NCBI GenBank assembly: GCA_964019415.1
Contig: OZ025883.1
Location: forward strand, 1,750,586 to 1,814,585
Reading direction: 5' to 3'
Source of the DNA: Ianthella basta
Taxonomy: Eukaryota > Porifera > Demospongiae > Verongiida > Ianthellidae
DNA length: 64,000 bases
Both the position numbers and the translations under genes were made by a program. Below are positions 36,146 to 48,017 of the stretch, in pieces. Below the pieces are notes generated by a model. The model saw nothing but the letters and a program-made list of their open reading frames with translations. It was not told the origin of the DNA and made no database searches. Each line of letters starts with the position of its first letter. Within the stretch, counting starts at the first letter, position 1.

Positions 36146-39100
36146 CATGTGTGTGTTATGTGTGTGCGTGCGTGCGTGTGCGTGCATGCGTGTGTGCGTG
36201 TGTCTACAGTACATAGGCGTTGCAGCTTGTGTGTACAAAGAGGTGCTAGCACTTGCTCTTGTGTTTGTGTGTACGTATCTACACATATGTACATGTATGT
36301 GTGTAGTGGAACATTATGTTCAAACAGAGGTATCATCCTCGGTCCACCCTGTGTGCATACATCTTTGTCTGTGTGTGTAGGGTAAGTACAGATTAGCACA
36401 GTGCTATCTTGCTGTTGGGAAGACGCAGTTGGCAAAGGAGAATATCACGAGGGTGCTTGAACATGACCGAAAGAATGCAGAGGCTGTGAAGTTGGTGAGT
36501 TGTTGATTTGTGCAACTTTGCTTATTCTGCTTGTCACTCTATTCCTCTCACTGTGTGTCTCTCATTCATTGCTCCCAGTATCACTAAATTGTCACTATAT
36601 GCTTTTTGTTTCCTTCTCCTTCCCTCGCCATCCCTCCCTCCCTCTCCCCTCCCTTTCCCCTCCCTCTCTCCTCCCTCTCCTCTCCCTCTCCCTTTGTTTC
36701 CTTCTCCTTCACTCCCCATCCCTCCCTCCCTCTCCCATCCTTTCCCCCTCCCTCTCTCCTCCCTCTCCCCTCTCTCTCCCCTCCCTCTCCCCCCCTCTCC
36801 CCTCCCTCTCCTCTCCCTCTCCCCTCCCTCTTCCCTTCCTTCCTCTCTCTGTCTCTCCCCCTCCCTCTCTCTTTCTCCTCCCTTATATTGACTCAGTTAC
36901 AATTGATTGAAGAAGCTGAGAAGTATGTTTATCACATGGACAAGTACATGGAAGAAGAAGATTATCGCACTGCTCACTTCTTCTCTCGGAAGTGCTTGGA
37001 GCTCTGCCCAGGTGCTACGGCAGTGCGGCTAAAGATGGCGGAAGTGCTCATGCTGGATCAGAGGCATGACGAAGCAGGAAGAATATGCAAGTGAGGATTG
37101 TGGGTGTGATGAATTTAACACTTTTCAAGCAGCGGACATTTAGGCATAGCTGATAGACCGTGACTCTACTGTTTCTCCCTCTGTGTGAGTAACTTCATTC
37201 TCCTCTCCCCCTCCCCTCCTTTCTCCCCCCCACCCCCCACACACGTGCACTTCTCCCTGTCCCTATCTTGCCCTCTAGTGCTGTCTTGATGGATGATCGC
37301 AGGAATGCAGATGCTATCTACATCAAGGGCATGTGCATAATGCGCCAGGGCAACCCGGAGAAGGCCATGGACTACTTCAAACAGGCTTCGCAGTTTGACC
37401 CAGATCACAAGACATCGCGAGCAGCTTTCAGGGTGCGTGTGCATGTGTGTGTACTGTACGTAGGATAGCAGGTAATGGAGGATTTGACTACCGTTTATAG
37501 TACGTAATTCATATACATATGTATGTGGGCATACAGATACATATATACATCTATTTGTACGGTAACACTCACTACTATTCTGTATTGTAGTACACGTCTG
37601 TTAGCATGTACTGCCTTCATTGAGCGTCCTGGTGAGAGTGTTACCTACTGTGGATGATCCATGTGATTGCCTCTTCTTCCCTTTAGCGAGCGAAGCTGGT
37701 TGTGGCAAAGAAGGAAGAGGGAAACACTGAGATTAAGTCAGGGAACTACCAAGCGGCCTATGACATCTACACTGAAGCGCTGGCTGTGGATGCTGTGAAC
37801 GTGTCCCTCAACTCAAAGCTCTACTGTAACAGGGCTCTGGCTGCGTCAAAGGTACTCTTTGTGTTGCCATGGTGATTGCTGTAGTCATGGTTACTGTAGG
37901 TGGTCACGTATACCGTGAGTGTCTGTAGATACTGGACAGTAGGAAGGAAGTGTTTTCATTAGAGAGGTGTCATAGGTATAATGGTCTTGCACACATCTCC
38001 ATGTAGCTGGGACAGTAGGCACTGCCCTGCTTAGAGAGGTGTCCTTATTTCAGAGGTAGCTTTGTACACATCTCTATGTAACTGAGACAGTAGGCACTGC
38101 CCTTATTGGAGAGGTGACCTGAATTCAGGGTGTCCTTTATAAGGGGCTCCACTGTGGTTAAGGGTTAGATACATGTATGTACAAACGGTGTTTTGTTCAC
38201 TCTGTCTCCTGTAGCTTGGCAAAGTGGAAGAGGCCATCCAAGATTGCAACCAGGCACTAGAGCTTGACCCCAGCTATGTGAGGGCCCTGCAGAGAAGAGC
38301 CAAGCTGTAAGTGTGTGTGTGTGTGTGTATTGTGTGCAGAACAGGGGGAGGAGCATGGGTGTGGAGGGGGAGGGGGAGGAAGCGTGGGCGTGGCGGGGGG
38401 GGAGGGATGAGGAGGAGAGGGGAGAAGGCGTGGAAGTTACTGTATGTATGGGGAAGGCGAGTAGGAGATATGTAGAGTAGAGAGAATACTGTAAGATGGT
38501 TCACTTGTACTGTGTTCTTCCTTAGCTATCAAGACAATGAGCAACACGAAGAAGCTGTGAGAGACTATGAGAAGCTTTTAACCATGGAGCGGACAAGAGG
38601 TTCACAAACAGCACACAGCAACAAACATTGTAGTTCATATATTACTGTACAGTATGTGTGCTTTAGGCTCTGCTGTGTAAGGTGTAACCGTATAGGCCTC
38701 CACAACATGTAGTGTGGAAACTCTTAGGCCCTGCCTTCAGTTGAGTTGCATGTGAGAACAGAGTCACTCACTCATTGCCATCCGCTGTCCAATGTGCTAT
38801 AGACAACCGAGAAAATCTTTCTGAGGCCAAGCGATTGTTGAAGATGAGCAAGAGAAAGGACTACTACAAGATCCTCGGCGTCGGCAAGGATGCTACAGAG
38901 AATGAGATCAAGAAGGCCTACAGGAAGAAGGCATTACAGCACCACCCTGGTACGCTTGGGGTGGGAGAGGAGAGGAGAGGAGAGGGTAAAGTATGTCAAT
39001 CAATGTCTTAGTGTCTACAGTTGTGTGGCTGGAGGTGGGAGGAGGGGAGGAGGGGGTGGTTGACGGAGGAGTTTTTTGTAGTTGTAAGAGAGGCTGCAAG

Positions 39101-39890
39101 TGTCATTGTGTGGACTTCTTGCCTCACATCAATAGATCGGTGTCCGAATGCCACCAAAGAAGAAAAGGAAGAGATGGAGAAAGCTTTTAAAGAGGTACAT
39201 ATGCACAAACATGTCACAGAAGTACCACAGCCAAGGCCAAAGAGGATGTGTTGGGTGGTGATTCTGTATGGCCTGAAGCAAGAGACCAAGGGTATCCTTA
39301 GTGAAACCTGTCTAAGACAGCCACCTGTGGGCCAGTTCTAACTGACCTTCATAGAGAGGTGGCTGCTCTACAGAGGTAGTTCACAATGCTTTAGTGCTAT
39401 TTGGGGCCAGGGAGGCTGGCTGTGTTAGAGAGGTGGCTGCCCAACACAGTGACCATCTTAGACAGGTTCCACTGTATGTGAAACATGAATTAAGTGTGGT
39501 GCTGTGAGTGTCTTATAAGGCTTAAATGTGTAGGGAATCTCCCTTCTACCCCAGGTTGGTGAGGCCTATAGCATATTGTCTGACCCACAAAAGAAGCACC
39601 GTTATGACAGTGGAGCTGACCTGGAGGATCTCATGAGTGGTGGAGGAGGTGGGTTATTACAAGATGTTGATGTACACTGCGCGCACACATAGTGGCACAT
39701 CTCATACTCTAGCATGCGTGCACATGCGTGCACATGCGTGCACATGCATGCACATGTGTGCACATGCATGCATTCATTGTCATGCTCATATGCAGTATTG
39801 CACCAACACACATCTACAAGCTGTCACAGACTATGCCACACATACCCACACACATGCACACACACACTCATGCGCACACACAGACACACA

Positions 39891-39941
<51 letters not shown>

Positions 39942-40733
39942 ACACACGCGTGTACACACACATACACACATGCACACATACACAAATACACACACATTCA
40001 CATGCACACACACACACACACAAATACACACACATTCACATGCACACACACACACAAATACACACACATTCACATGCACACATACACAACTACACACACA
40101 TTCATATGCACACATGTATGCCACTTCCTACCTCAACTGTCCTTACACTCCATGTCCAGGCTTTGACCCTAATGATATATTCCAAGCCTTCTTTGGAGGA
40201 ACAGGTGGTCCCAGTTTTGGTTTCACATGTGAGTACTGGGAGTTGGGACATGTACTCACCTGTAGTGTATTGCATTACTCACTCCTGTTGTCACTGAATC
40301 TGATTTCAAATATTTTTGATCTTATATATGTCAATACATGGGCCTGCACAGTAATTTAAGCTGAAGAGTAGCATCTTGTTTTTGGAGGCACAGTGAGCCT
40401 TTTTTAAGACAGCCACCTGTGGGACAGTTCTAAATGACCTTTATAGAGAGGTGGCTGCTCTACAGAGGTAGGTATTGCAATGTTTTAGTGCTATTTAGGT
40501 CCAGGGAGGCTGGCTGTTTTAGAGAGGTGGCTGCCTTACACAGTGACCATCTTAGACAGGTTCCTTTATCGCAATTTGCATGTTTTAGTGGCAGTTTGCC
40601 TCATCAACATGCGTAACTGCTTGCGTACTTACCTTGATTCCTGTTGCTGTTTGCAGCTGGATTTGGTGGTTCAGATTTCTATAACTTCCGTTCTCAAAGT
40701 GGACCGGGGAGCTTCCATTTTGATTTCTCATAA
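35030..40733 (+). CDS. DNAJC7: DNAJC7 (TPR2) HSP70/HSP90 co-chaperone
   Basis: Fourteen exons: 35030-35076, 35506-35594, 35908-36032, 36381-36494, 36897-37090, 37279-37432, 37687-37851, 38215-38306, 38526-38599, 38803-38949, 39136-39194, 39555-39648, 40160-40228, 40657-40733; phases all agree, 499 aa (human 494). TPR motifs fill residues 15-350 ([53 protein letters not shown]). The J domain starts near residue 370 ([20 protein letters not shown]) with an intact HPD; the Asp codon is split by the intron after 38949. The C-terminus ([13 protein letters not shown]) matches the family. DNAJC7 uses its TPRs to bind HSP70 and HSP90 and its J domain to stimulate HSP70 ATPase. ATTAAA at 40821 may be the poly(A) signal. 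Confidence 0.97.
36600..36890. repeat. Polypyrimidine (CCCTCTCC)n tract, DNAJC7 intron 4
   Basis: About 290 bp of almost pure C/T, strongly strand-asymmetric, ending close to the acceptor of exon 5. Such tracts can form triplex (H-DNA); this is inferred from composition only. Confidence 0.9.
37915..38154. mobile_element. Family B pogo-like element, DNAJC7 intron 7
   Basis: Contains about two 75-bp units like those at 29011 and 32891. It ends in GGGGCTCCACTG, the reverse complement of a pogo-type CAGTGGAGCCCC terminus. Confidence 0.7.
39300..39474. mobile_element. Family A pogo/Tigger-like MITE, DNAJC7 intron 11
   Basis: Interior nearly identical to 25761-25934. The right end TCTTAGACAGGTTCCACTG is followed by TA; the left end is slightly decayed (GTGAAACCTGTCTAAGA). 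Confidence 0.85.
39840..40120. repeat. (CA)n and 'cacattcacatg' repeats
   Basis: CA array followed by three to four copies of a unit of about 44 bp containing acacacattcacatgcacac, in DNAJC7 intron 12. Confidence 0.85.
40391..40568. mobile_element. Family A MITE, DNAJC7 intron 13
   Basis: Starts CAGTGAGCC, keeps the interior (acagccacctgtgggacag...) and ends at CTTAGACAGGTTCC; the last bases of the right terminus are lost. Confidence 0.8.
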
Positions 40734-41484
40734 CCTATTCTTTGTCGACCATTGCGTAGCTCACCTCATAGTTTGTGCATGTTAACGGGTACTACACAAT
40801 TTTGTTGTACTTAGATTGAGATTAAAAAATAACACGCAATATTGTACATTTTGTGTTTACATTACTATTTATTAATTTCATTACAAACACTTGTTGTGCT
40901 ACGTGTTTATACAACACCTTAGTGTATGCGATTTCATGCTTCAACTATGTGAGTACGCTTGTGTGAGCTGATTGGCTGCGTAGTGCAGAGAAATTGATGT
41001 ACAAGCATATATATGTAATATTTTTTGAAGTCAATGTTAATTTCATGCATAAATGATGTTCAATGCAGTTTGTTGTGTATTGAATTGGAAACTTACACAT
41101 TCAAGAAATTGTTAAATAATTCACTATAGTCTGTGGTCATGTAATAATGTACGCCTCGTCTGAAGGTGAAGTGTCACTACACAATTTACTGTACCACTTT
41201 GTATCAGTAATTGCATTTGTGAGGCCAATTGCAGTTGTACGTAAGCTTGCGTGCAAGCTCAAGGTGAGTAGTCCATACCCTTATTTGAATGATTGTAAAC
41301 GTCTTCATTGTGATGCATGCAGATAATTATACACCAATGTTTTACTGTAGTAAACTGTACATGTGTTATATATAAAAGCAATGTATATATAGTGCATACA
41401 ATATATATACTGTACATATAGCTACATACGTATATAAAATGCATTCATATTATACAGCAATGTGTGGTAGTGTGTCATGTACAT
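40734..41484. other. Convergent junction DNAJC7 / lectin gene
   Basis: AT-rich, with a TATA/TACATA-rich segment near 41370-41440. No gene seen. Confidence 0.5.
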
Positions 41485-44400
41485 TTAGTACAGTGTGTCA
41501 CTGTTGCTAGGTATGTTGCTCAATTCCATTAGTTTATCGTTGTCATCAGCAGTCATCTTCCTGAAAGTGGACACGCACATAAATACAGATTCAATAATCA
41601 TAGCATTTATATACATTGTTCAATTACATCATACTTTAAAGCTATCAAATAATATTAATTGTCTGTAGATAACTTAATGCAAGATATACGTACAAGGTAG
41701 AGAAATCAGCTAATGACAAATGAGTATAGTTAGTGTCTGTCATTAATGAGGATTTGCAGAAGAACAGGACGGCTGAAGGACTGGGCACCACCATAGGAGC
41801 AATACCTAGCTTCCTAAACACATACTATACACATAATATGTTCAAACCTGCATAGTGTAACTGTATTAATTAATCTCACCGTGATGCCAGCCTTCTGCAG
41901 CAGTAAACTGCTTCAATGAGAAACAGGGAACAGAGACCGAAGGTGAAGACTGTGCCCACCACGATTGCAGGTACTCCGATATTTACAACACTGTCACAGA
42001 TGGGACAGGTCCCTGCATCTGGGAGTATACAACACAGACAGTTGTGGGGAGAACAGTTGACAAACATGCATGCATTGTGTACATGTATTTCTATATGTTA
42101 CAGTTCACTTAAAGGGGCCTCCAGTCAGCATATATATACAGGATGTACCACAGCATCAAATTCAATGAAGCACAGGATGTTTTGATCCAGAAATCAACAG
42201 CAGTTACAAAACTGATAATGTGTCAATCATAAATTAGCAACTGCAGTGGATCTACAGATCAAAATATCCTGAGAAAGACCCTCAGCTTGAAATATCCCGG
42301 ATAATGATTTAATGTGACTACCAGAAGCTGTGGCAACAATTATTGATCAAATGAAGCTACACACGCTGTACAGAGTGTAGTGCATGTACCTGGGTCCTGC
42401 ACACAAACGGGCTGAAGGCTCCAATGACCGCTACTTCCATTGCAAGCAATCCTTCCACTGCCAGATAGAATGTGGCCACTTTCACAGGTGTATAATGCGA
42501 CACTGGCATTGGAGGAGGCGGAGTCCACTCGGCCATTGGTAATTACAGGGGGTTCCCCACAGGAAATTTCACAATCTGCGTATGGACACACAGCACCAAA
42601 TGGAAACACATATTCACCACCTGTGGAACTATAATTACAGTATGTATGGTGTATTTATATATGATTTGGGGCCTGTGGTAATGTACAATATGGGATGTGT
42701 TGGGACTTACTACATTGGGTAGTGTTTCCACTCCAAGTCCCATTTTCGGTGCACATTCTGGTTTGGGACCCAATCAGCTCACATCCCGCTCCACATTCAA
42801 ATTTGTACTGTGTACCCACAAAGGGCTTGTCAGGAGCTTCAAGGGCTGAGCCATTGAGTGGGGCCTGCAGCTGACTACAGCCACCTGTACAAAGTGGAGG
42901 GGTGAAGTGTATATAATTTATACTACATGCAATGACAGATGTACAATATCAGAGGGTGATTACCACCACACACCATATAAATACATGCTCACATAATGTC
43001 ATATTTATACAAATGCAGTACAGTAGATACCCCTTCTAAAATTCTATTATACAGTACAGCACATGGCTCTTTATACAGAATGTATGCATTAGATGAAATT
43101 GAAATGCTGTTACTGGTAAAGTGAATGTGGATGTGTCCTTAGCTCACGCTGGCACTGCACCTCCCCAGACTACGTCCCGCTTTCCTGGCATGTCATGTTG
43201 TTGCCCTCGGTAACCAGTATGTAGCCACTCTGACAGTCCAACGTGATGACACTTCCAGCAGAGATAGGCTCAGGTATGCCTGAATAGTTAGCATTCTCGG
43301 GAAGTGGAGGCCTACGGCAAGTGCCTAGGAACACATAAAGAACGTCAAAGGGGAGGAAGACAGAGAGGAAGAGGGGAAGAAAGGAAAGAGTTGGTAACTA
43401 TGTAGCTAGTCATAAATAAACTGTACAGACTTGCAATTGAAGGAAGTTGACCACATCACACACTATTCCACAGCAAATGCTGTATGGATATACATTTGAA
43501 ACAGGCTATAAAAAGGTCACTGACCTTTGACCTCTGAACCCGGGAGGAGGGTGTATGTTCCCAGACCACTAATACAGGTACCGTCACTGAAGCCGTAGAA
43601 TGCTCCGACAGGACCTGATAGGACGAAAGACGTGGACTCCAGGTTGCCAATGCTCACCACCTCTGGCACCAGCTGCCCTTCTCTGAAGACTGTAAACTTC
43701 ATATACGATAGACACTGGGCACTGTCTGTAATAGTACAGGAAAGGTAGCCAATACAATGTATAGTAGAATAATGCAAGAAGTAGAACATTCACAGATACT
43801 GTACATATGTATGTATTATTATATGCATGAAGGTTGGGAGGATCAAGAAGAGAAAGAAGTCAATTTCAAAGAGATCAAACATTAAGATGTTATAGCTTGA
43901 AGTTAAGATAATTATACCAGTTCACTATGACAATTATCATATTATGTACAAATAAATCAGAACTTGTAATTGACTCAGCCTTCTAGTGTGTCACTGTGTG
44001 CTCTTCTCGTCCATGTATGTATGTACACGTGTGTGTGTCAGATCGACAGTCAGATGAAAGAACAGACATGAACTACATGACAGAAATCATGCATGTGCTC
44101 AAACCAATCTGTCAATTCAAGCGCACTAAAAACTTGAGTCAAATCGCACATCGAGTTGCTTCTACATGCACACACAAACACATGAACACGCACATTAATG
44201 TTTTTCTTTCATTGAGCAGGCGTGTCGCATACACAGCTGCATGCTGTGCTGTCATTGACTAAATGTCACTTCGAATTGAAATTAATGACCAACGGTTACC
44301 GTAAACTGAAAACATATACTAGGTATAATCAGATAAACTGAGACTTGAACTTGTTACAATTTCATTTTTGAATCAGTTTTGTTTGTGAAACTCCACTGTT

Positions 44401-44694
44401 CTTGTACGTGTGTTTTTCCTGGAGACATAGTGTATATATAACGCAAACCTGCAGTGTCACACACACCATTTGACCTCAGGGCATATTGGGGACACACCTG
44501 GACTGGACATTGCCGTGGCAAGAGCTAGATCGCTATGTAAGATTGGCCTGTAGCTGGTGTGATCATTTCAGATACAGTGTATATGTATGTATGTACATGT
44601 TGTGTGCGGCATACATACTATTGACTGTACCCTGTATGTAAAACTAACTATGCACAATCTTATCTTAGGAACAGCTCTCGCGCGCGTGCGTGTG

Positions 44695-44736
<42 letters not shown>

Positions 44737-44759
44737 TGTGTGTGTGTGTCTGTGTGTGT

Positions 44760-44848
<89 letters not shown>

Positions 44849-47800
44849 TGTCTGTGCGTGTCTGTGTGTGTGCATATGCATGTGCATCTGTGTGTATTAC
44901 TGTGCTAAATGGAGGCATTTATTCATCTGCAGAAATTGAATGCATAAAATGCAGCATGGACATTAGTGTGTGTGCATATCACAACCACAATGCTCTATAC
45001 ATTCTCAAATTCTATAATTCATACACCATTTCACCTCATACATGTATACAGATTGTTCCTGACTGCTACCCCTTCACACACACTGACTGGTGCAATGGCC
45101 ACTTACACTATCGAGCCCACACTAGTGGGAATTGAAGGAGAGGGGGTGATTGAAGGAGAGGGAGGAATTGAAGGAGAGGGGGGAATTGAAGTGGGCACCA
45201 GCGAAGACACAGTTGTTACACGTTACGCTGCCAATAAAGATGCCCTTGCTGTGCATTTCAGTGCTGGTAGAGACACCAGTGCTGTGAGCTACCGTGCCGG
45301 TGAAGACATGGTTGCGGTGAATTATGATGCCAGTGAAGACATGAGTGCTGTACGTCACGGTGCCGGTGAGTCTGCATACATACCTTACAGACAAACAGCT
45401 ATAATATATATAGTTACACTAAGGATGTATACAGTATAATTTGGGTTAGCATATAATGGATTATGCAATGTTCGCTCCGTGAATTTGTATCATTACATTA
45501 TGTTACAATATTTGCTTGCATTCTATAGCATCACACCATTTTATATAAACTGTATCCGTGCATGCACTCAACATTAATGTACGTACACATGCATGTATAT
45601 GCAGTGTAAATAGAGAGGGCAGAGCATACATGGGCTGATATAATATAGTATGTACTTCAACCTCCACAGCTAGTATAATGTTCTATTCAATAGTGTATAG
45701 GTCATTCCTCCCTCCTCATGCATGCAGAAGCAATTCTGCAAACTGGGCCTACATTGGACATTACCGTCCCACGTTTCACAGTACCGTTTACAGTTGTACT
45801 CAGCCAAGTGATGACTCAAATGTACCCCAAGTTGAAGGAGCAGCTGATCACCATCAATGAAACCGAGATGATAAAACTATCAAATTGTCTCCACTATCGG
45901 CTGGTTTCCTTCAGTGAGCCATCACCTGTGATCCAATTCACAACACATGTCACTAGTAGAATCGTCATAAACTCCACCTCTGTACCAATTAAACCTGTCC
46001 TCAATGTTGGGAGTGAAAGTGATGCGAAGCAGGACGCAGATGTCACGTTTGCCATGAAGCAAGGCATTGTTTTCAGCAACAGTGACTGCAGCTCCAAGAT
46101 TGATCCTTCGTTTATGAAGAGCTGTAACTCGCTCATAGCAAAGGCTCAAAATAAGCTGCACATGTGCAAAGGGACGATAGAAGTGCCACCCAACTCGAAG
46201 TTAACAGTCACAGTCACTGCCAAAGTTTTGCGGTATGAAGGGGAAGCCGTTGTAGATGTTGGAGCTTTGACTGATACCACGTTTCAAGCAACCCGTGAAA
46301 TAACTAAAACATCCTGTTTTGGCATATGCGGAAATAAGAAGAAACTGACAGAAACACACGACTTGGATAAAATTTTCAGGACACAGCCGGGGTACAGGAA
46401 TGATGGAACCATGGTGGTTTATAGGAGTGTTTTCAGGTACTCCTACAATGGAGAGCAGCTCACCTTCCATGTAGCTAGAGAGGACTAACATTTTGACGGC
46501 TAAGCAAGCACGTGCACAACAGGAAGATATTCAACGATTCGGTAGCTGAAAACTATTAATAATTTAGGAGTTTGATCTTAGCCTTGAAGGATGACATAGA
46601 GATGCCTTCAGTTGTACCATTAATTTTAATTTTCTAGGTTATGTTGACATTTTCTTCAGAAATAATGTAATTCTACTGTGTGGCCAAATACAAACATTAT
46701 AGAAATGGAAGCATTGACACTATAGCCCAACTGAATGAATAGTTACTGCACATTTTGATTGCATGGTGCGAAATGATGCTCCAGTGTGCATGTGCCCTTC
46801 TGCCATGGATCCTGGATTGATGGTACAGACTATCTGCTTGGTTTCTTTGGCTGGTAAACATAGGCCTACAAGGATCTATCACTGATTATGCTATGATTGA
46901 CGATTGTCAGTCATCACTAAGATAAGAAGGTATGTTATCGTGTTGCCGTGGCAATGTGTTCCAATGTACGGACCTATGTATGCCCCTTGATGTTCAGGCA
47001 TACAACATTCAAGAAATGGATACATATAATTATCATTAAAGGACATGCATGCACATACATACGTAGCTATGTAATAATCGGATCTCACCAGATGCTGGGA
47101 GTCCAACCTCTATACTCTGCAGATAGTCCCCAACTTCCATCACAATCATCCTTTGAAGAGATGTGCTATCAAGCGATCCATGCATCAATGTCCTCTCTTC
47201 TCCAGAATCAAGCTGATACGCAATCACAAGCCCCCTTATAACACTACTAGTAGCATGAACAGTTATGTTCTGTATGCTCACAGCAAATGGAGACCCCAGC
47301 TCCACAAAATCGTCAAAAATGTTTGCACTCCTTGACTTTGAAAGACCATATCGAGGGCCTTGAAGCATCCGAGTTGGTCTTTCTCTCCACTCCTCTGGAT
47401 CAATATACACTCCCAGCTGGTCAAACTGCAATCCCGTTGCACCATAGAATCCTACCACAGGCCCAGTAATAGAGGTGGCCCAACCAGTTACACTTCCGGC
47501 AGAGTACTCTTCTCTGCTCCCACTACTCCTAAGTACAGTGAAGCTTACTGCATTGATCACATAGATGTCGTTCGATGGGCTGTACCGTCCGCCCATGCCT
47601 TCTAGTATGTCTCCTGGCTGTAGAGTAATGGAGATATCCGGCGTAGGATTAGTACCCGAACCGTAGATTAGTAGAAACAAGCTGGCCATCTGCATCCCAG
47701 GATCAAAAATGTTGCTCAGCGTATCGTTGGCTGTGAAAGTTGCTGCAATGGCCAGCAGTCCACCGCTACTTGTGGCCCAAACTTGCACGGTATGCAGACG

Positions 47801-47971
47801 AACACGATCTGCCTCGTAGTCCAGGCCTAGGTCAGCGATATGATCAAAAGTCGTATCTCCGCTGTAGCCTCCAAGCTTTCCTCCCCTGTAAAGAGTTCCT
47901 TGTGCACGTACGAGGCATACTAACAAGCAGAACGTCCTCGAAAACATTGCTAGCCCTTGTAGGGCGGCCAT
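41485..47971 (-). CDS. Jacalin-like / Sushi type I membrane protein with in-frame TAG
   Basis: Seven exons: 47089-47971, 43525-43725, 43148-43324, 42711-42884, 42390-42575, 41880-42018, 41485-41560. All but the last two junctions are phase 1, and the total is 612 codons. Exon 1 has a signal peptide (TFCLLVCLVRA) and a jacalin-like beta-prism (YRGGKLGGYSGDTTFD, LQPGDILEGMGG, GPVVGFYGATG), plus the start of a second one completed by exon 2 (GPVGAFYGFSDGTCI). Exons 3-5 each encode one Sushi/CCP domain with four Cys. Exon 6 gives the transmembrane helix (VPAIVVGTVFTFGLCSLFLI) and exon 7 a short cytoplasmic tail. In exon 3 the conserved CCP Trp codon is TAG (43170-43172), which would release a truncated, unanchored protein of about 410 aa. 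The 3.4-kb first intron contains an opposite-strand gene. Confidence 0.75.
44685..44875. repeat. (GT)n microsatellite
   Basis: About 190 bp of GT with TCTG interruptions, in the first intron of the jacalin-Sushi gene. Confidence 0.95.
45095..46488 (+). CDS. Nested gene: repeat-bearing beta-rich protein, possibly aerolysin-like
   Basis: Two exons, 45095-45365 and 45728-46488, phase 1 junction, 343 aa, no signal peptide. Residues 12-35 contain three EGEGGI-type repeats. Residues 45-92 contain four to five tandem units of about 11 residues of the form ED-xx-AV-x-Y-xAG (DALAVHFSAGRDTSAVSYRA). The C-terminal 250 residues alternate polar and hydrophobic positions, with a Thr/Ser-rich stretch and a GTIEVPPNSKLTVTVTAKV strand that recalls the pre-strand segment of aerolysin/ETX-MTX2-fold proteins; a Cys pair (CFGIC) follows. 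The family assignment is weak and made by eye only. The gene lies wholly inside the first intron of the minus-strand jacalin-Sushi gene. Confidence 0.5.
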
Positions 47972-48017
47972 CTTTATGCTACGGCCACACCCAGGAAAGG
48001 GGGCGTGGTAGCGAAGC
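47972..48017. promoter_or_regulatory. 46-bp head-to-head spacer between paralogous lectin genes
   Basis: Only 46 bp separate the two ATGs. It contains GGGGGCGTGG (GC/KLF-type box) and its near complement CCACACCC. At least one 5'UTR must overlap the other gene, or both are nearly leaderless. Confidence 0.7.
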
